Shown: piece after piece, positions 36,431-45,667 of the stretch | How positions within the stretch are numbered: the first letter of the stretch is position 1 | Layout: every line of letters starts with the position of its first letter | Assembly (NCBI GenBank): GCA_035653615.1 | Contig: DASRBN010000015.1 | Span: forward strand, 282,473-346,472 | Length of the DNA stretch: 64,000 nucleotides | Direction: 5' to 3' | Source: Ktedonobacteraceae bacterium | Lineage (GTDB): Bacteria; Chloroflexota; Ktedonobacteria; Ktedonobacterales; Ktedonobacteraceae | Program-made: the position numbers and the translations under genes | The notes under the pieces: generated by a model | The model's input: the letters and a program-made list of their open reading frames with translations, nothing else | Told to the model about the DNA's origin: nothing | Database searches by the model: none

Positions 36431-37381
36431 ATGAAAGTCGTACAGTTTGCCCAATATGGCGGGCCTGAGGTCTTACAACTCACCGAAGTGCCTGATCCCG
36501 TTCCAGGGTCAGATGATGTACTAATCGAGGTCAAAGCAACCACGGTTAACCATCTTGACCTTTTTCAACGCGATGGCAGCCGCCCTGTTAACAAACTGCC
36601 GTTTACTCCTGGCCTGGAAGCTGCCGGTATTGTCGTGCAGGATAGTAACGGGTTTCACACTGGCGAACGAGTGCTGACTACCAATGCAGTCTCGGCGAAA
36701 GGCGGCGGCGGATATGCAAGCAAAATGGCCGTACCTGCCTCGCATCTTGTACGCATTCCTGATGGAGTCACATTTGAGCAGGCAGTAGCGGCAGGCCTGA
36801 CTTCATCGACGGCCTGGGGGGCATTATTTGATCTTGGACATTTAAAGGCGGGAGAGCGTGTGTTGATCTGGGCCGGTTCGAGTGGTGTAGGTTCAATTGC
36901 GATACAGCTCGCCAAACATGCCGGATGCTGGGTAGCGACAACTGCCAGCAACAGAGACAAGGCTGGTGAATTGCGCCGTTTAGGAGCCGACCTGGTGGTC
37001 AATCATAAAGAAGAGAATGTTGGACAGGCAGTTCAAAAAGCTGGCGGCGTGAATCTGGTGATCGAACTCGTCAGCACAACTTTGCAGGCCAGCCTCGATG
37101 CTTGCCTGAACGATGGACGCGTGGTGCTTATCGGCAACCTGGGCGGTCAAAAGGCCACCGTCGATACACAAACATGGCGCCTCAAACGCACTGTGGTAAT
37201 TGGAGGTGGCGTGTTACATACATCTCCCGAAAACGAGGAGCGCATCTTGCAATTGATCGCCGAAAAGGCCATTGCTCCCGTTATTGCCCGCACGATGCCG
37301 GTGGAACAGGCAGCAGAGGCGCATCGCATATTGGAATCGGGCGAGCCAATCGGTAAGATCGTGCTTGTGCATGGTCAATAA
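36431..37381 (+). CDS. NADPH:quinone oxidoreductase-like MDR enzyme
   Basis: The product is 316 residues with AAAGGGGAT just before ATACATATG. It is a zinc-free medium-chain reductase: VVQFAQYGGPEVL at the start, NHLDLFQRDGSRP (about 38-50), GLEAAGIVV (about 60-68), then the NADPH-binding VLIWAGSSGVGSIAIQLAKH (about 141-160). The absence of catalytic zinc cysteines and of the structural four-Cys lobe fits quinone oxidoreductase (QOR) rather than alcohol dehydrogenase. It reduces quinones or enones using NADPH. An MFS transporter starts 14 bases downstream, so the pair is probably cotranscribed; the substrate of each is unknown. Confidence 0.87.
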   Translation: MKVVQFAQYGGPEVLQLTEVPDPVPGSDDVLIEVKATTVNHLDLFQRDGSRPVNKLPFTPGLEAAGIVVQDSNGFHTGERVLTTNAVSAKGGGGYASKMAVPASHLVRIPDGVTFEQAVAAGLTSSTAWGALFDLGHLKAGERVLIWAGSSGVGSIAIQLAKHAGCWVATTASNRDKAGELRRLGADLVVNHKEENVGQAVQKAGGVNLVIELVSTTLQASLDACLNDGRVVLIGNLGGQKATVDTQTWRLKRTVVIGGGVLHTSPENEERILQLIAEKAIAPVIARTMPVEQAAEAHRILESGEPIGKIVLVHGQ

Positions 37382-37395
37382 GGCATTTTACGCTC

Positions 37396-38700
37396 ATGAT
37401 TGCGGCTGTAAGTAAACGCTTTCAATCTGTCAGCGCATTAAAATTCCGTTCTTTCAGGATGGTCTGGATAGGGCAGAGCGTCTCTAGCCTGGGAGATGGC
37501 ATATTCTATATCGCCCTGGCATGGCAGGTTCTGCTGATGACCCATTCCGGCACCGCCATGGGCATTGTACTTGTCTCAAGCACCATTCCCCGGCTGGCAT
37601 TCCTGTTGATTGGAGGGGTGACCGCAGATCGTATGCCGAGACGTCTGATTATCCTCTGGTCAGACGGGGGGCGCGGCGTAGTTGTGCTACTTATCAGTAT
37701 TCTCGGCTTTACGGGTCTGTTGCAATTCTGGCACCTGGTCGTCGAATCGCTTATCTTTGGCATTGTGGATGGTTTCTTCAACCCGGCAGTGGTGTCGATA
37801 ACGCCCGACCTTGTCGAAAAAGAGCAACTGGCCTCGGCAAATGCGCTGATCTCATTCAGTGGCAACCTGGCGCAGTTGCTCGGTCCGATACTGGGCGCCG
37901 GACTGATCGCCCTGTTCAGCCCGATGGGTGCTTTTGCCGCCAATGCCCTGAGCTACTTCGTCTCGGTCGCCTTTCTCCTGCCCGTCCATATTCCTGAACG
38001 GCATATGCTCAACGCGCTTGAAACTCAGCAATCCACGAACGAAGGCGGTCAAGAGGAACTGCTCGCAAAGCGCAAAGGCTTTCGCAGTGTGATTGCCGAT
38101 GTTCGGGAGGGTCTGGCCTATGTACGAGGCTCGCGATGGCTGTGGGTAAGCATCACCAATTTCGCGCTCTTCAATGTTGGCTTTGTTGCCGCACTTTCGG
38201 TTGCCATGCCCAAGCTAGTGCATGATGTCTACGGTCAGGGTGCATGGCTGCTCGGTCTAATCAGTGGAGTGGGAGCCATTGGTTCATTCCTGGCGCTCGT
38301 GCTGATCGGCCAGGCTACGCGCATCAAAAAGCGTGGCCTGCTGGCCTATCTCTCGACCGCCCTGAGTTGCATTGGTATCCTGATTTTCGGCCTGCCATTT
38401 CCACGTGTGTTCGCGCCGGTTATCGCGCCTCTGGCCAGTGTGCTGGTCGGTTTCGGGCTGGCTTTCTTCAATACCATCTGGTTCACCATCCTGCACGAAA
38501 CGATTCCCAGCGATAAGCTGGGGCGCGTAGTCAGCCTGGATTCGCTCGGCTCTTTTATTATGATTCCCATCGGTGAGGTAGTGGGTGGCATCTTGACCGA
38601 CCGCATCGGCCCGGCAATGGTTTTCATTGTCTTCGGCATATTCAACCTGGCAATTGTGCTGATCCCTCTGCTGGTGCGCGAGGTGCGCGAGTTGGAGTAA
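37396..38700 (+). CDS. MFS transporter (EntS/MFS_3-like)
   Basis: The product is 434 residues with about 12 membrane spans. FRMVWIGQSVSSLGDGIFYI (about 17-36) and RLAFLLIGGVTADRMPRRLI (about 67-86, motif A) are characteristic of the MFS_3/enterobactin-exporter-like branch, which exports siderophores, macrolides or other small molecules. A cytoplasmic loop near 210-235 carries EGGQEELLAKRKG between the two six-helix halves. The ribosome site is weak (TAAGG), which fits translational coupling to the quinone reductase gene 14 bases upstream. No regulator is adjacent. Confidence 0.87.
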   Translation: MIAAVSKRFQSVSALKFRSFRMVWIGQSVSSLGDGIFYIALAWQVLLMTHSGTAMGIVLVSSTIPRLAFLLIGGVTADRMPRRLIILWSDGGRGVVVLLISILGFTGLLQFWHLVVESLIFGIVDGFFNPAVVSITPDLVEKEQLASANALISFSGNLAQLLGPILGAGLIALFSPMGAFAANALSYFVSVAFLLPVHIPERHMLNALETQQSTNEGGQEELLAKRKGFRSVIADVREGLAYVRGSRWLWVSITNFALFNVGFVAALSVAMPKLVHDVYGQGAWLLGLISGVGAIGSFLALVLIGQATRIKKRGLLAYLSTALSCIGILIFGLPFPRVFAPVIAPLASVLVGFGLAFFNTIWFTILHETIPSDKLGRVVSLDSLGSFIMIPIGEVVGGILTDRIGPAMVFIVFGIFNLAIVLIPLLVREVRELE

Positions 38701-38718
38701 CCCCCGATGATTCTCCAA

Positions 38719-38739
38719 AGGTGAGTGCAGCGAAGAATC
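38719..38739. repeat. Degenerate half copy of repeat family A
   Basis: GTGAGTGCAGCGAAGAATCTC matches the right half of the family A core (GCAGCGAAGAATC), but the inverted partner is missing apart from a short GATTCTC at about 38708. It lies between the MFS gene and the FixC-like gene. Confidence 0.4.
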
Positions 38740-38815
38740 TCTCACTCCAAGTCGTCCAGCCGTTCCGGTTCTCGTCACCTGGCTCACATCTGGAGAATAA
38801 CCAGAGTAACCCGGC

Positions 38816-38844
38816 TTGCATTTGGATTAGACAACGTGTATCAT
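38816..38844 (+). promoter_or_regulatory. Putative promoter for the FixC-like operon
   Basis: TTGCAT (38816-38821), a 17-base spacer and TATCAT (38839-38844). A start at ATG 38864 would then have a leader of about 13 bases; ATG 38891 one of about 40. Confidence 0.4.
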
Positions 38845-38890
38845 GAGGCCATCGCATGAACGAATGGACTTGAGTAAGAATGTGCCGCGC

Positions 38891-40201
38891 ATGAAGACAA
38901 CACAGCAATTCGACGCCATCGTTGTGGGCGCCGGACCGGCGGGAAGCAGCGCCGCGCTGGCGATGGCCCGCGCCGGATTATCCGTAGCCTTAATCGAGCG
39001 CGGTGAATACGCGGGCGCCAAGAATGTGTCGGGGGCCGCGCTCTATGCTCCTGAGCTACTGGCCAGTCTGCTGCCGGATTATTGGGAAGAGGCGCCCGTT
39101 GAACGCTACCTGACACGGCGCGTCGTCACCTTCCTGGGCGAGGAATCCGCGCTTTCGGTCGATTTTCGCACGAGTCATTTCGCGCACCCGCCCTATAACG
39201 GCTTCACGGTGCTACGCCCCAAATTTGATCGCTGGCTCGCCGGCAAAGCCGAGGAGGAGGGCGCGCTGCTCATCACCTCGACCGTGGTTGACGACCTGCT
39301 TTACGAGGGAGAGCAGGTGATTGGTGTGCGCTGCCGCCGCGAGGATGGAGAGCTTTACGCGCCGGTGGTGGTTGCTGCCGATGGAGCCAATTCTTTTCTG
39401 GCGAAGAAAGCCGGCTTGCAACGTGAGTTTCGCGCTGAGGAAATGTCGCTGGGCGTCAAGGAGATTCTACGGCTCGATGCTGACACCATAGAAGAACGCT
39501 TCAATCTGACCGGTGATGAGGGCATGGCCAATGAATTCGTGGGATTTGCCACCGGCAATGTCAAAGGCGGCGGTTTCCTCTATACCAATCGCGACACGCT
39601 TTCCATTGGTGTGATTACGCAGATCGCATCGCTGGCCGAAAAGCGCCTCAAAGCCTATGAGTTGCTCGATCAGTTCAAGCAGCATCCATCAGTTGCCCCA
39701 TTGGTGCGCGATAGCGTTACGCTGGAATATTCGGCGCATATGATTCCTGAAGCCGGTTGGGCTATGCTGCCCAAGCTCTCACAAGGTGGTTTGCTGGTGG
39801 TGGGAGACGCGGCAGGTTTTGTCTTTGCCGCCGGAATTTTTCTGGAAGGTATGAACTTCGCGATTGCTTCAGGGCTGGCCGCGGCAGAGACGATTCAGCA
39901 GGCCCATGCCGAGTCCGATTTCTCGGCGCTCAGCATGTCGCGCTATCGCAAGCGGCTCGAGCAGAGCTTTGTGTTGCAAGATCTGAAACGCTTCCACCGC
40001 GCTCCTGATTTTGTCAATAACGAACGCTTGCAGAACCTCTATCCTGAATTGTTCTGCCAGGCTGCAGAGAATGTCTTTCGCTCGAATGGCACACCGCGCA
40101 GCAAGCTGGGACGCACTATCTTTAAAACTATGCGGGGGAAAGTGCCGCTGCGCACGCTGGTACGCGACGGCTGGCAGGCTGCACGCGCCCTATTCTTTTA
40201 G
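38891..40201 (+). CDS. FixC/ETF-quinone-oxidoreductase-like FAD dehydrogenase
   Basis: The product is 436 residues from ATG 38891; in-frame ATGs at 38864 and 38843 would add 9 or 16 residues, and none has a good ribosome site. The dinucleotide fold is FDAIVVGAGPAGSSAA (about 7-22), then EYAGAKNVSGAALY (about 38-51) and a second FAD contact LLVVGDAAGFVF (about 297-308). This is the FixC branch of the GG-reductase/ETF-QO group. It accepts electrons from ETF and passes them through the FixX-like ferredoxin to quinone. The C-terminal 4Fe-4S domain of full ETF-QO is supplied by the separate gene 25 bases downstream. Confidence 0.88.
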   Translation: MKTTQQFDAIVVGAGPAGSSAALAMARAGLSVALIERGEYAGAKNVSGAALYAPELLASLLPDYWEEAPVERYLTRRVVTFLGEESALSVDFRTSHFAHPPYNGFTVLRPKFDRWLAGKAEEEGALLITSTVVDDLLYEGEQVIGVRCRREDGELYAPVVVAADGANSFLAKKAGLQREFRAEEMSLGVKEILRLDADTIEERFNLTGDEGMANEFVGFATGNVKGGGFLYTNRDTLSIGVITQIASLAEKRLKAYELLDQFKQHPSVAPLVRDSVTLEYSAHMIPEAGWAMLPKLSQGGLLVVGDAAGFVFAAGIFLEGMNFAIASGLAAAETIQQAHAESDFSALSMSRYRKRLEQSFVLQDLKRFHRAPDFVNNERLQNLYPELFCQAAENVFRSNGTPRSKLGRTIFKTMRGKVPLRTLVRDGWQAARALFF

Positions 40202-40226
40202 GTCAGGTAGCAGCAGGAGGTCATGA

Positions 40227-40499
40227 ATGCAACCCATTGAGGAGCGGCTGGAACTGGTACGCTTCAAAGTCGATAAAACGGCGCATATTCGCGTCAATAG
40301 CGAAACATGCAAAGAGTGTGATACCACTCCTTGCGTTTACGTGTGTCCTGCCGGTCTATTCGAGTTGCTGGGAGGCGAGATGCACTTCTCCTACGAGCAC
40401 TGCCTGGAATGCGGTACCTGCTATGTCGCCTGCGAACGCAAAGCTATCGAATGGGATTATCCGCGTGGCGGCTGGGGAGTTAGCTTCCGCGCATCTTAA
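40227..40499 (+). CDS. fixX: FixX-like ferredoxin
   Basis: The product is 90 residues with a strong GCAGGAGGTC site. Two cysteine groups are present: Cys28, Cys31, Cys36, Cys40 (CKECDTTPCVYVCPAG) and Cys59, Cys62, Cys65, Cys69 (CLECGTCYVACE). The second is the classic CxxCxxCxxxC; the first is the looser FixX-type arrangement, which in homologues often carries no complete second cluster. The ending IEWDYPRGGWGV is typical of FixX and of the C-terminal domain of ETF-QO. It transfers electrons between the FixC-like flavoprotein and quinone. The gene is almost certainly cotranscribed with its upstream neighbour. Confidence 0.9.
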   Translation: MQPIEERLELVRFKVDKTAHIRVNSETCKECDTTPCVYVCPAGLFELLGGEMHFSYEHCLECGTCYVACERKAIEWDYPRGGWGVSFRAS

Positions 40500-40524
40500 A
40501 TATTCTCAATGAAAGGATTGCTAC

Positions 40525-41352
40525 ATGGCGGCATCTGACCAGGAACATCGTCAAACAAACCAGTTTCAGGAATATCTGCGGACAAACCAGTACAAAGATT
40601 CCTCGAATCTGCAGGCGCGCATCCGCATTCACCAGCTTTTCAGCACCAACACCTATCCTTTTCATCGCTGGGTCTTCGATCATTTCAGCATCCCTCATCC
40701 GGCGCGCATCCTCGAAGCGGGCTGCGGGCCTGGATATTTATGGACGCAAAACAGAGACCGCATTCCTGAAAATTGGGATATCACGTTATCGGATTTCTCA
40801 GGAGGGATGCTGCAAGAGGCACAACGCAATCTGAGCAAGGTTCAGGGACATTTCAGCTTCCAATTATTTGACATCCAGTCTATCCCTTTCGAGGATGCTC
40901 ATTTTGATGCCGTGATTGCCAACCACATGCTCTATCACGTGCCCGACCGCCAGAAAGCCTTGTCGGAGATTCGTCGCGTGCTAAAGCCAGGTGGCAAATT
41001 CTATGCCGTCACCAATGGCCAGAAACATATGCAGGAACTGTACCAGTTGCTCAAAAAATTCAATCCCGCGCTGCCTGACCCACGTGGCGACTTATTTTCC
41101 CTACAATTTGGTCTGGAGAATGGAGCAGAACAAATCGCGCCCTGGTTTAAGACAATTACGCTGCACCGCTACGAAGATGGGCTGGTCGTCACCGAGGTTG
41201 GCCCTCTCGTGGACTACGTGCTATCGACAACAGCAGGACAGGCTGCCATTGAGAACAAGATCGCGGAATTCACCCAATTTCTTGAAAATGAACTGGCGGC
41301 GCATGGAGCAATCCATATTACGAAAGATACCGGCATGTTCGAGGCATGCTGA
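40525..41352 (+). CDS. Class I SAM-dependent methyltransferase
   Basis: The product is 275 residues with GAAAGGA upstream. Motif I is ILEAGCGPGYLW (about 56-67), followed by ITLSDFSGGMLQEAQ (about 78-92), IPFEDAHFDAVIANHMLYHV (about 113-132) and RRVLKPGGKFYAVTNG (about 141-156). It is a Methyltransf_11-type Rossmann enzyme with a helical C-terminal cap. Substrate unknown. It starts 26 bases after the FixX-like gene, so it may belong to the same transcript, perhaps acting on a quinone; that link is inference. Confidence 0.82.
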   Translation: MAASDQEHRQTNQFQEYLRTNQYKDSSNLQARIRIHQLFSTNTYPFHRWVFDHFSIPHPARILEAGCGPGYLWTQNRDRIPENWDITLSDFSGGMLQEAQRNLSKVQGHFSFQLFDIQSIPFEDAHFDAVIANHMLYHVPDRQKALSEIRRVLKPGGKFYAVTNGQKHMQELYQLLKKFNPALPDPRGDLFSLQFGLENGAEQIAPWFKTITLHRYEDGLVVTEVGPLVDYVLSTTAGQAAIENKIAEFTQFLENELAAHGAIHITKDTGMFEAC

Positions 41353-41367
41353 TCTGCAAGGAGAATA

Positions 41368-41748
41368 TCAAGAGTGTTCAGCGATTACTTCTCCAACAAC
41401 CTTGATGAGCTCCTCGGCTGAAAATGGTTTGGGTAAGTAACGGTCAGCGCCCTGGCGTAGCCCCCAGCTATGATCCAGGGCAGTATTTTTGACGCTAACC
41501 AGAATGATAGAGAGTTTACGATATGGATCTAATGCTCTCAGTTGCCTGCATAGCCTGAATCCATCGACTCCTGGTAATACCACATCCAATATGATACAAC
41601 GGGGATGTTGCTTGAGTGCTTTTATCCTTCCTTCAGGCCCATCTGACGCCGTTATCACATCATACCCGGCATTTTGAAGAGCACTTGCCATTAAAAGGCG
41701 TGACGGTACACTATCATCGATAATGAGGACTACCGGTAATTGAGCCAT
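41368..41748 (-). CDS. Single-domain response regulator (CheY-like)
   Basis: The product is 126 residues from ATG 41748. It has the acidic pocket in LIIDDSVPSRL (about 8-18), the phosphoacceptor Asp in CIILDVVLPGVDG (about 51-63), the switch Ser in IILVSVKNTA (about 81-90) and Lys in YLPKPFSAEEL (about 103-113). There is no output domain, so it acts by protein contact. No kinase is adjacent in this part of the window; the nearest seen is at 2.3-4.4 kb. It lies convergent with the methyltransferase gene, 15 bases apart. Confidence 0.9.
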   Translation of the reverse strand: MAQLPVVLIIDDSVPSRLLMASALQNAGYDVITASDGPEGRIKALKQHPRCIILDVVLPGVDGFRLCRQLRALDPYRKLSIILVSVKNTALDHSWGLRQGADRYLPKPFSAEELIKVVGEVIAEHS

Positions 41749-41792
41749 TGGAAGTATAACCCTCTTTCAAAATATTTGAATGCCCCTAATGG

Positions 41793-41835
41793 ATGCTAAA
41801 GGTGCTGAAAGAACACTTGCCAGCACCTTTAGCAT
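41793..41835. terminator. Hairpin between the phosphatase and response regulator genes
   Basis: Perfect 15-base arms, ATGCTAAAGGTGCTG (41793-41807) and its complement (41821-41835), flank a 13-base loop. On the minus strand it follows the phosphatase gene by 32 bases. No T-tract. Confidence 0.6.
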
Positions 41836-41866
41836 ATGCGTATCTGCCACAGCAACTACGATAACA

Positions 41867-43378
41867 CTATCCCTGGGGATAAGTTACTGTACGACGGCGA
41901 CCCAGATACCATGGGCGAGCAAACAGTACTGCCAGCAAAGGCACAGAGAAAGGCAGAACATCCAGGTAAGAAATCTTTTGCGCTCCATGGCCGTCGCAAT
42001 CTACCTGGCCACTAAGGGCCTCACTAAGCGGTGGCAAGGTAGCTGTTTTCAGGTTCAGGCACATCGTATAGGCCAGAGTTGAGCCAATCTGCATGTCGAA
42101 CACGTGATCGTCAATTGAAACCCCTTGCTTAATGACGGGGCCGGAAATGAATAACGGGACCCTGATATCGCTCGCATTAAATCCGCCATGTTCCACGTGC
42201 TTCATGAGCGGAGGGCTGGTATAGACGACAGCAGGAGTTCCATGACGGCCAATAGTTGGCTGAATGGCAAAATCTGGCGTCCGGTATTGAGGAGCCGCGT
42301 TAAGTTCCTCCAACTGATCCTGATTCAGAAAGTAACTGATGCCGAACTGCCGCCTCACGGATGGAGGAGAGAGCAGCTTGATAGCCGCCTTCGTCTGCGA
42401 GGGGTCCTGCAACCATACGAGATACACCTGGTCAGCTGTTGCCTGAATGACCGGTATACCATGATCGTCCAGGTACTGCTGGATACTCCCTGGCCCACTA
42501 TCAGGAATAGCAGTATTCACAGCAGTATTTCCATGATCGGCCGTCACAACAATATCGGTCTGATCATAAATGCCTGCTTGCTTGAGAGTATCCACCGTTT
42601 GTTTTATCTCGTTATCTTCAAATGAAATCGCCTGAGCGACCTGCGGCGCATTGATACCATACTGCTTCTCAATACTATTAGGAGCCACCGCGTAGATCAC
42701 GAAGAGATTCGGGCGATTCGACCCCGACAGAATATCTGCACGCAGGTGATCGAAATTCTTATGATCGTACTGCTGCGGCGTACCTTTGAAGTTGGCGAAG
42801 GTAGGTGTGCGCAGTATATCAATGCTGGGTGAAGGTCCAAGATCCTTTGGACCATTCTCAATGCTATACGCGGGATACTTCGAGATAAACTCTGTTCGTA
42901 GACCCCCCTCCTTAGCGGCCTGGAACAGCGTCTCCGCATAGAGCAGGTTACCGGCATTTTTTAATGTGAAACCTGGCGGAAGCATAGGTGTCTCATCCAA
43001 CTCAATCACCTGATTGTAATGACGATCATAAAACGTTTCGTAGATCATCCCCGATTGAGTTGGATACGTCCCGGTCAGGTCCGCCGTAATATCGGTGATC
43101 GAGTCACCCGGCACTGCCGTTTCCGCGTTTGTCAGGTGCGCCCCCGTCTGTCCAAGGCTGGTAATAAATGGCGCATCCTTACTTGTAATCATCCCTGGCA
43201 AAACGCCATCAAGAAATACGACAAAGGAATACTTAGCAGGTTCAGTATCTCCACCAGCACGTGCAATAGAGGTAGAACCCTTTACCAGGAGACTGGACGC
43301 CATGCTCATTGCAAGCATAAGGAAAAGAAGTGCCCCTACAAGTGCCCCTCTCCGCAGAAGAGCGTTGAAATTTTTCAT
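41867..43378 (-). CDS. Alkaline-phosphatase-superfamily secreted enzyme
   Basis: The product is 503 residues from ATG 43378, with AAGGGGGA upstream. An N-terminal hydrophobic segment (about 11-31) directs export, and a second hydrophobic stretch near the C-terminus followed by RRR suggests membrane attachment. Metal ligands of the nucleotide pyrophosphatase/phosphodiesterase branch are seen: FVVFLDG (about 50-56), the nucleophile region GDSITDITADLTGTYPTQSG (about 90-109), IVVTADHGNTAV (about 257-268) and VEHGGFNASDIRVPLF (about 392-407). It removes phosphate or a nucleotide from an unknown ester outside the membrane. The paralogue at 45668-47059 is nearly colinear with it. Confidence 0.85.
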   Translation of the reverse strand: MKNFNALLRRGALVGALLFLMLAMSMASSLLVKGSTSIARAGGDTEPAKYSFVVFLDGVLPGMITSKDAPFITSLGQTGAHLTNAETAVPGDSITDITADLTGTYPTQSGMIYETFYDRHYNQVIELDETPMLPPGFTLKNAGNLLYAETLFQAAKEGGLRTEFISKYPAYSIENGPKDLGPSPSIDILRTPTFANFKGTPQQYDHKNFDHLRADILSGSNRPNLFVIYAVAPNSIEKQYGINAPQVAQAISFEDNEIKQTVDTLKQAGIYDQTDIVVTADHGNTAVNTAIPDSGPGSIQQYLDDHGIPVIQATADQVYLVWLQDPSQTKAAIKLLSPPSVRRQFGISYFLNQDQLEELNAAPQYRTPDFAIQPTIGRHGTPAVVYTSPPLMKHVEHGGFNASDIRVPLFISGPVIKQGVSIDDHVFDMQIGSTLAYTMCLNLKTATLPPLSEALSGQVDCDGHGAQKISYLDVLPFSVPLLAVLFARPWYLGRRRTVTYPQG

Positions 43379-43590
43379 CAATGAGATCCCCCTTGAGTTG
43401 AGAAAAACTAGCCGCGTCTAATTACAAATCGGATGGCAGGACACGCAACACAGCTATTATACAACACCAGAGAGGGCTATGCGCATATCGAGAATTATGG
43501 CTCTCCATATTTCAGGGGAGTGGGGATGGATGGCTCCACTCCAGGGTACGATGAATCTGGCCCCTACCTCCCCAGGGATGCAGACCCGAA

Positions 43591-44247
43591 TTATGCGCCT
43601 GTTTCCGCGTAACTCTGCTGCGAACGCTCTGGCAATAACACTGCCAGGAATAGAACCAGGAGACCTGCTATGCGAATCAAATCTCCATTTTGATCCAGTG
43701 CATCATTCGGTGTCACATATTTCGGAATAATGATGGAGTAGCCGAGGCAAAGCAAGAGAAAGGCAATGCCCATGAGCAGGCTAAAGCGCGTCTCTTTCCT
43801 CATAAAAACATAGACGTAGTAGAAAAAGATGACAAAACAGATGAAGCCGCGCGAACCGCTGAGAATAGATTTCGTGACAGCAGGTGCGGGGAATTCAGGT
43901 GGCAATACCGGCGCCAGGAATAACAAAACGAGGAGTAATAGAGATACTACAATATGCCAACGCATGAGACTACGAAGGTATTCATCGGAGTTGCGGAAAA
44001 AACTGAGCAAGATAAAGATAAAGCTCACTGTCTGCCCAATGTAATTGAACCAATCAACATTGAGGCTAATACTTGTAACATTATCCCCTGCGTATCCGGC
44101 TACTGCCGTCAGCGCAATCATTCCCATAGACAACGCTAGAATGAAAATGCGCCGGCTACGCGCCTGTATATAAAGATAAAACGCGCGCACCGAAATGAAC
44201 AGGGAAACGAAAAATAGCGTGAGCGAAAGCAGATTAGCAATATCCAT
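43591..44247 (-). CDS. Seven-span membrane protein of unknown function
   Basis: The product is 218 residues from ATG 44247, with AAGGAGAA 7 bases upstream. About seven hydrophobic spans are visible (for example LSLTLFFVSLFISVRAFYLY, IFILALSMGMIALTAVAGYA, FICFVIFFYYVYVFM). Short basic loops on one side (QARSRRI, RNSDEYLRSLMRW, MRKETR) suggest an N-out topology. The size and layout recall sensor-type 7TM proteins, but no ligand or catalytic motif is visible. It follows the 44274-45209 gene by 26 bases on the same strand, so the two are very likely one operon. Confidence 0.75.
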   Translation of the reverse strand: MDIANLLSLTLFFVSLFISVRAFYLYIQARSRRIFILALSMGMIALTAVAGYAGDNVTSISLNVDWFNYIGQTVSFIFILLSFFRNSDEYLRSLMRWHIVVSLLLLVLLFLAPVLPPEFPAPAVTKSILSGSRGFICFVIFFYYVYVFMRKETRFSLLMGIAFLLLCLGYSIIIPKYVTPNDALDQNGDLIRIAGLLVLFLAVLLPERSQQSYAETGA

Positions 44248-44273
44248 ACAAATATTCTCCTTACATAAAAGCA

Positions 44274-45209
44274 CTACAGCACATCTTGCAATGCCGAGTC
44301 ATCCACTAATTGACCACCTGGGGTATAGAACTGAATCCGGTGCTGAGCCATGAGAATCTTTAACGCCCTGCGTGCCTCTTTTGCATCCATACCGGTCACT
44401 TCACAGATCTCTTTCACGGCTCTATGACCGTCTACAGCATTATAGAGGCGACGGGCCTGCTTATCCGTAATGGCGCCTGAACCGGCAAATGGATTGCTCG
44501 ACTTCAAGAGCTTATCGTCCTCATAACGATGGGGAATGAGTTCTGGTAAAGCTGACCGCGGCTCCTGCTGAGCATATCCATTCCTCAGTGAATGATTCCC
44601 TGTCGCAGCAGGAGGCTGGAGCAGACCATACGTACCGGCAGCCTGTATCGCCTGCTCCAGCACAAGTCCCAATGCCGAGATAGTGGTTTGTGAAGGAACC
44701 TGCCGCAGGAAAAGGAGCACAGCCAGTGCTAGAGGCATGGGTAACAGTTGCCCCTGAGAAGATGGATCGTAGGCAGGAGGAAGTAATAGAGCGCTACTGA
44801 GGAAGTAGCATGAGCAATAGTTCAATCCATAACGCGCCAGAAGATCAGCCTGGAACGGGGAAAACAGGTTGCTCACCTTCTGCATCATGAAACCACGCCG
44901 CTGATTCAGGACGTTTCCGGCCAGCGTTACAACATGGTTATTTGTAACAACATGCTGAGGTAATGAGTTGTCCTGAAAAACTAAGGCACGTAACTGAGTA
45001 AATACTTCACCGGTACGATTTGTTTGCAATCCCCAGAATTGGGCAACTTGAACATCCAGGTTTTGCACACTTACATTAGCTAGCCATAGAAATAGTTCAT
45101 CTATCTGCCGCATATTTGCCGCAGCTTGAAACAATCGTGCGGTTATCATTAATGGCCATCGACCTGCCCCCGGCCGAGAAACGTCACCATTCGCTCCATT
45201 ACTATCCAT
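44274..45209 (-). CDS. Hypothetical protein with possible C-terminal winged-helix-like segment
   Basis: The product is 311 residues from ATG 45209, with AGGGTAGAGCTG upstream. I do not recognise the main domain: residues about 20-205 are helical with a hydrophobic stretch LPMPLALAVLLFLRQ. The last 75 residues (ITDKQARRLYNAVDGHRAVK, EICEVTGMDAKEARRALKIL) look like a small helix-turn-helix of the kind often used as a protein-interaction or DNA-binding module. There is no signal peptide. It heads a two-gene unit with the seven-span membrane protein and is bracketed by two paralogous secreted phosphatases. A regulatory role is inference. Confidence 0.7.
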   Translation of the reverse strand: MDSNGANGDVSRPGAGRWPLMITARLFQAAANMRQIDELFLWLANVSVQNLDVQVAQFWGLQTNRTGEVFTQLRALVFQDNSLPQHVVTNNHVVTLAGNVLNQRRGFMMQKVSNLFSPFQADLLARYGLNYCSCYFLSSALLLPPAYDPSSQGQLLPMPLALAVLLFLRQVPSQTTISALGLVLEQAIQAAGTYGLLQPPAATGNHSLRNGYAQQEPRSALPELIPHRYEDDKLLKSSNPFAGSGAITDKQARRLYNAVDGHRAVKEICEVTGMDAKEARRALKILMAQHRIQFYTPGGQLVDDSALQDVL

Positions 45210-45569
45210 CAGCTCTACCCTTTTAGCTCTGATCCTCTTGATTTATAGGAGCCCTATTTACACCAACGAAAAGACCCACCAGAGCATTCCCTAAATATTC
45301 ATTCCTCCAGACGACATTGACCGTGTATCTTCAAAAACTGGAAAACTGCGAGCTAAACTAAAGCAGGCTCTCATGACCCCTTTGCAGAGAATATCATAAA
45401 TGCACACCGGTTTGTCAAGCATAATGTGCATTCTCCACTTAAGAATAGGAAATTTGTCTATTTAATAAAAGCTTACTTTTTGCACCTATCCGGTTTTCTT
45501 TACTTCTTTTCCATCCACTACCCTGTACGCTGTATAAATACCTGATACAACCCAGATTGCCTAATCCTC
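45210..45569. other. AT-rich divergent intergenic region, left part
   Basis: This gap is AT-rich and holds promoters for both directions. On the minus strand TTGACA (45418-45413), a 17-base spacer and GATATT (45395-45390) could drive the unknown two-gene unit, leaving a leader of about 175 bases. No RNA gene is recognised. Confidence 0.4.
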
Positions 45570-45598
45570 TTGTTTAATTTTCTCATTCATGTTATATG
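45570..45598 (+). promoter_or_regulatory. Promoter upstream of the second alkaline-phosphatase-superfamily gene
   Basis: TTGTTT (45570-45575), a 17-base spacer and TATATG (45593-45598). The predicted leader then holds an 8-base inverted repeat, AAACTCTA (45612-45619) and TAGAGTTT (45628-45635), which could be an operator or leader hairpin. Confidence 0.45.
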
Positions 45599-45667
45599 AT
45601 GAGCATTGATTAAACTCTATCTGGTTGTAGAGTTTCGTAACAGTTGTAATTTTGAGGAGTTTGTTTC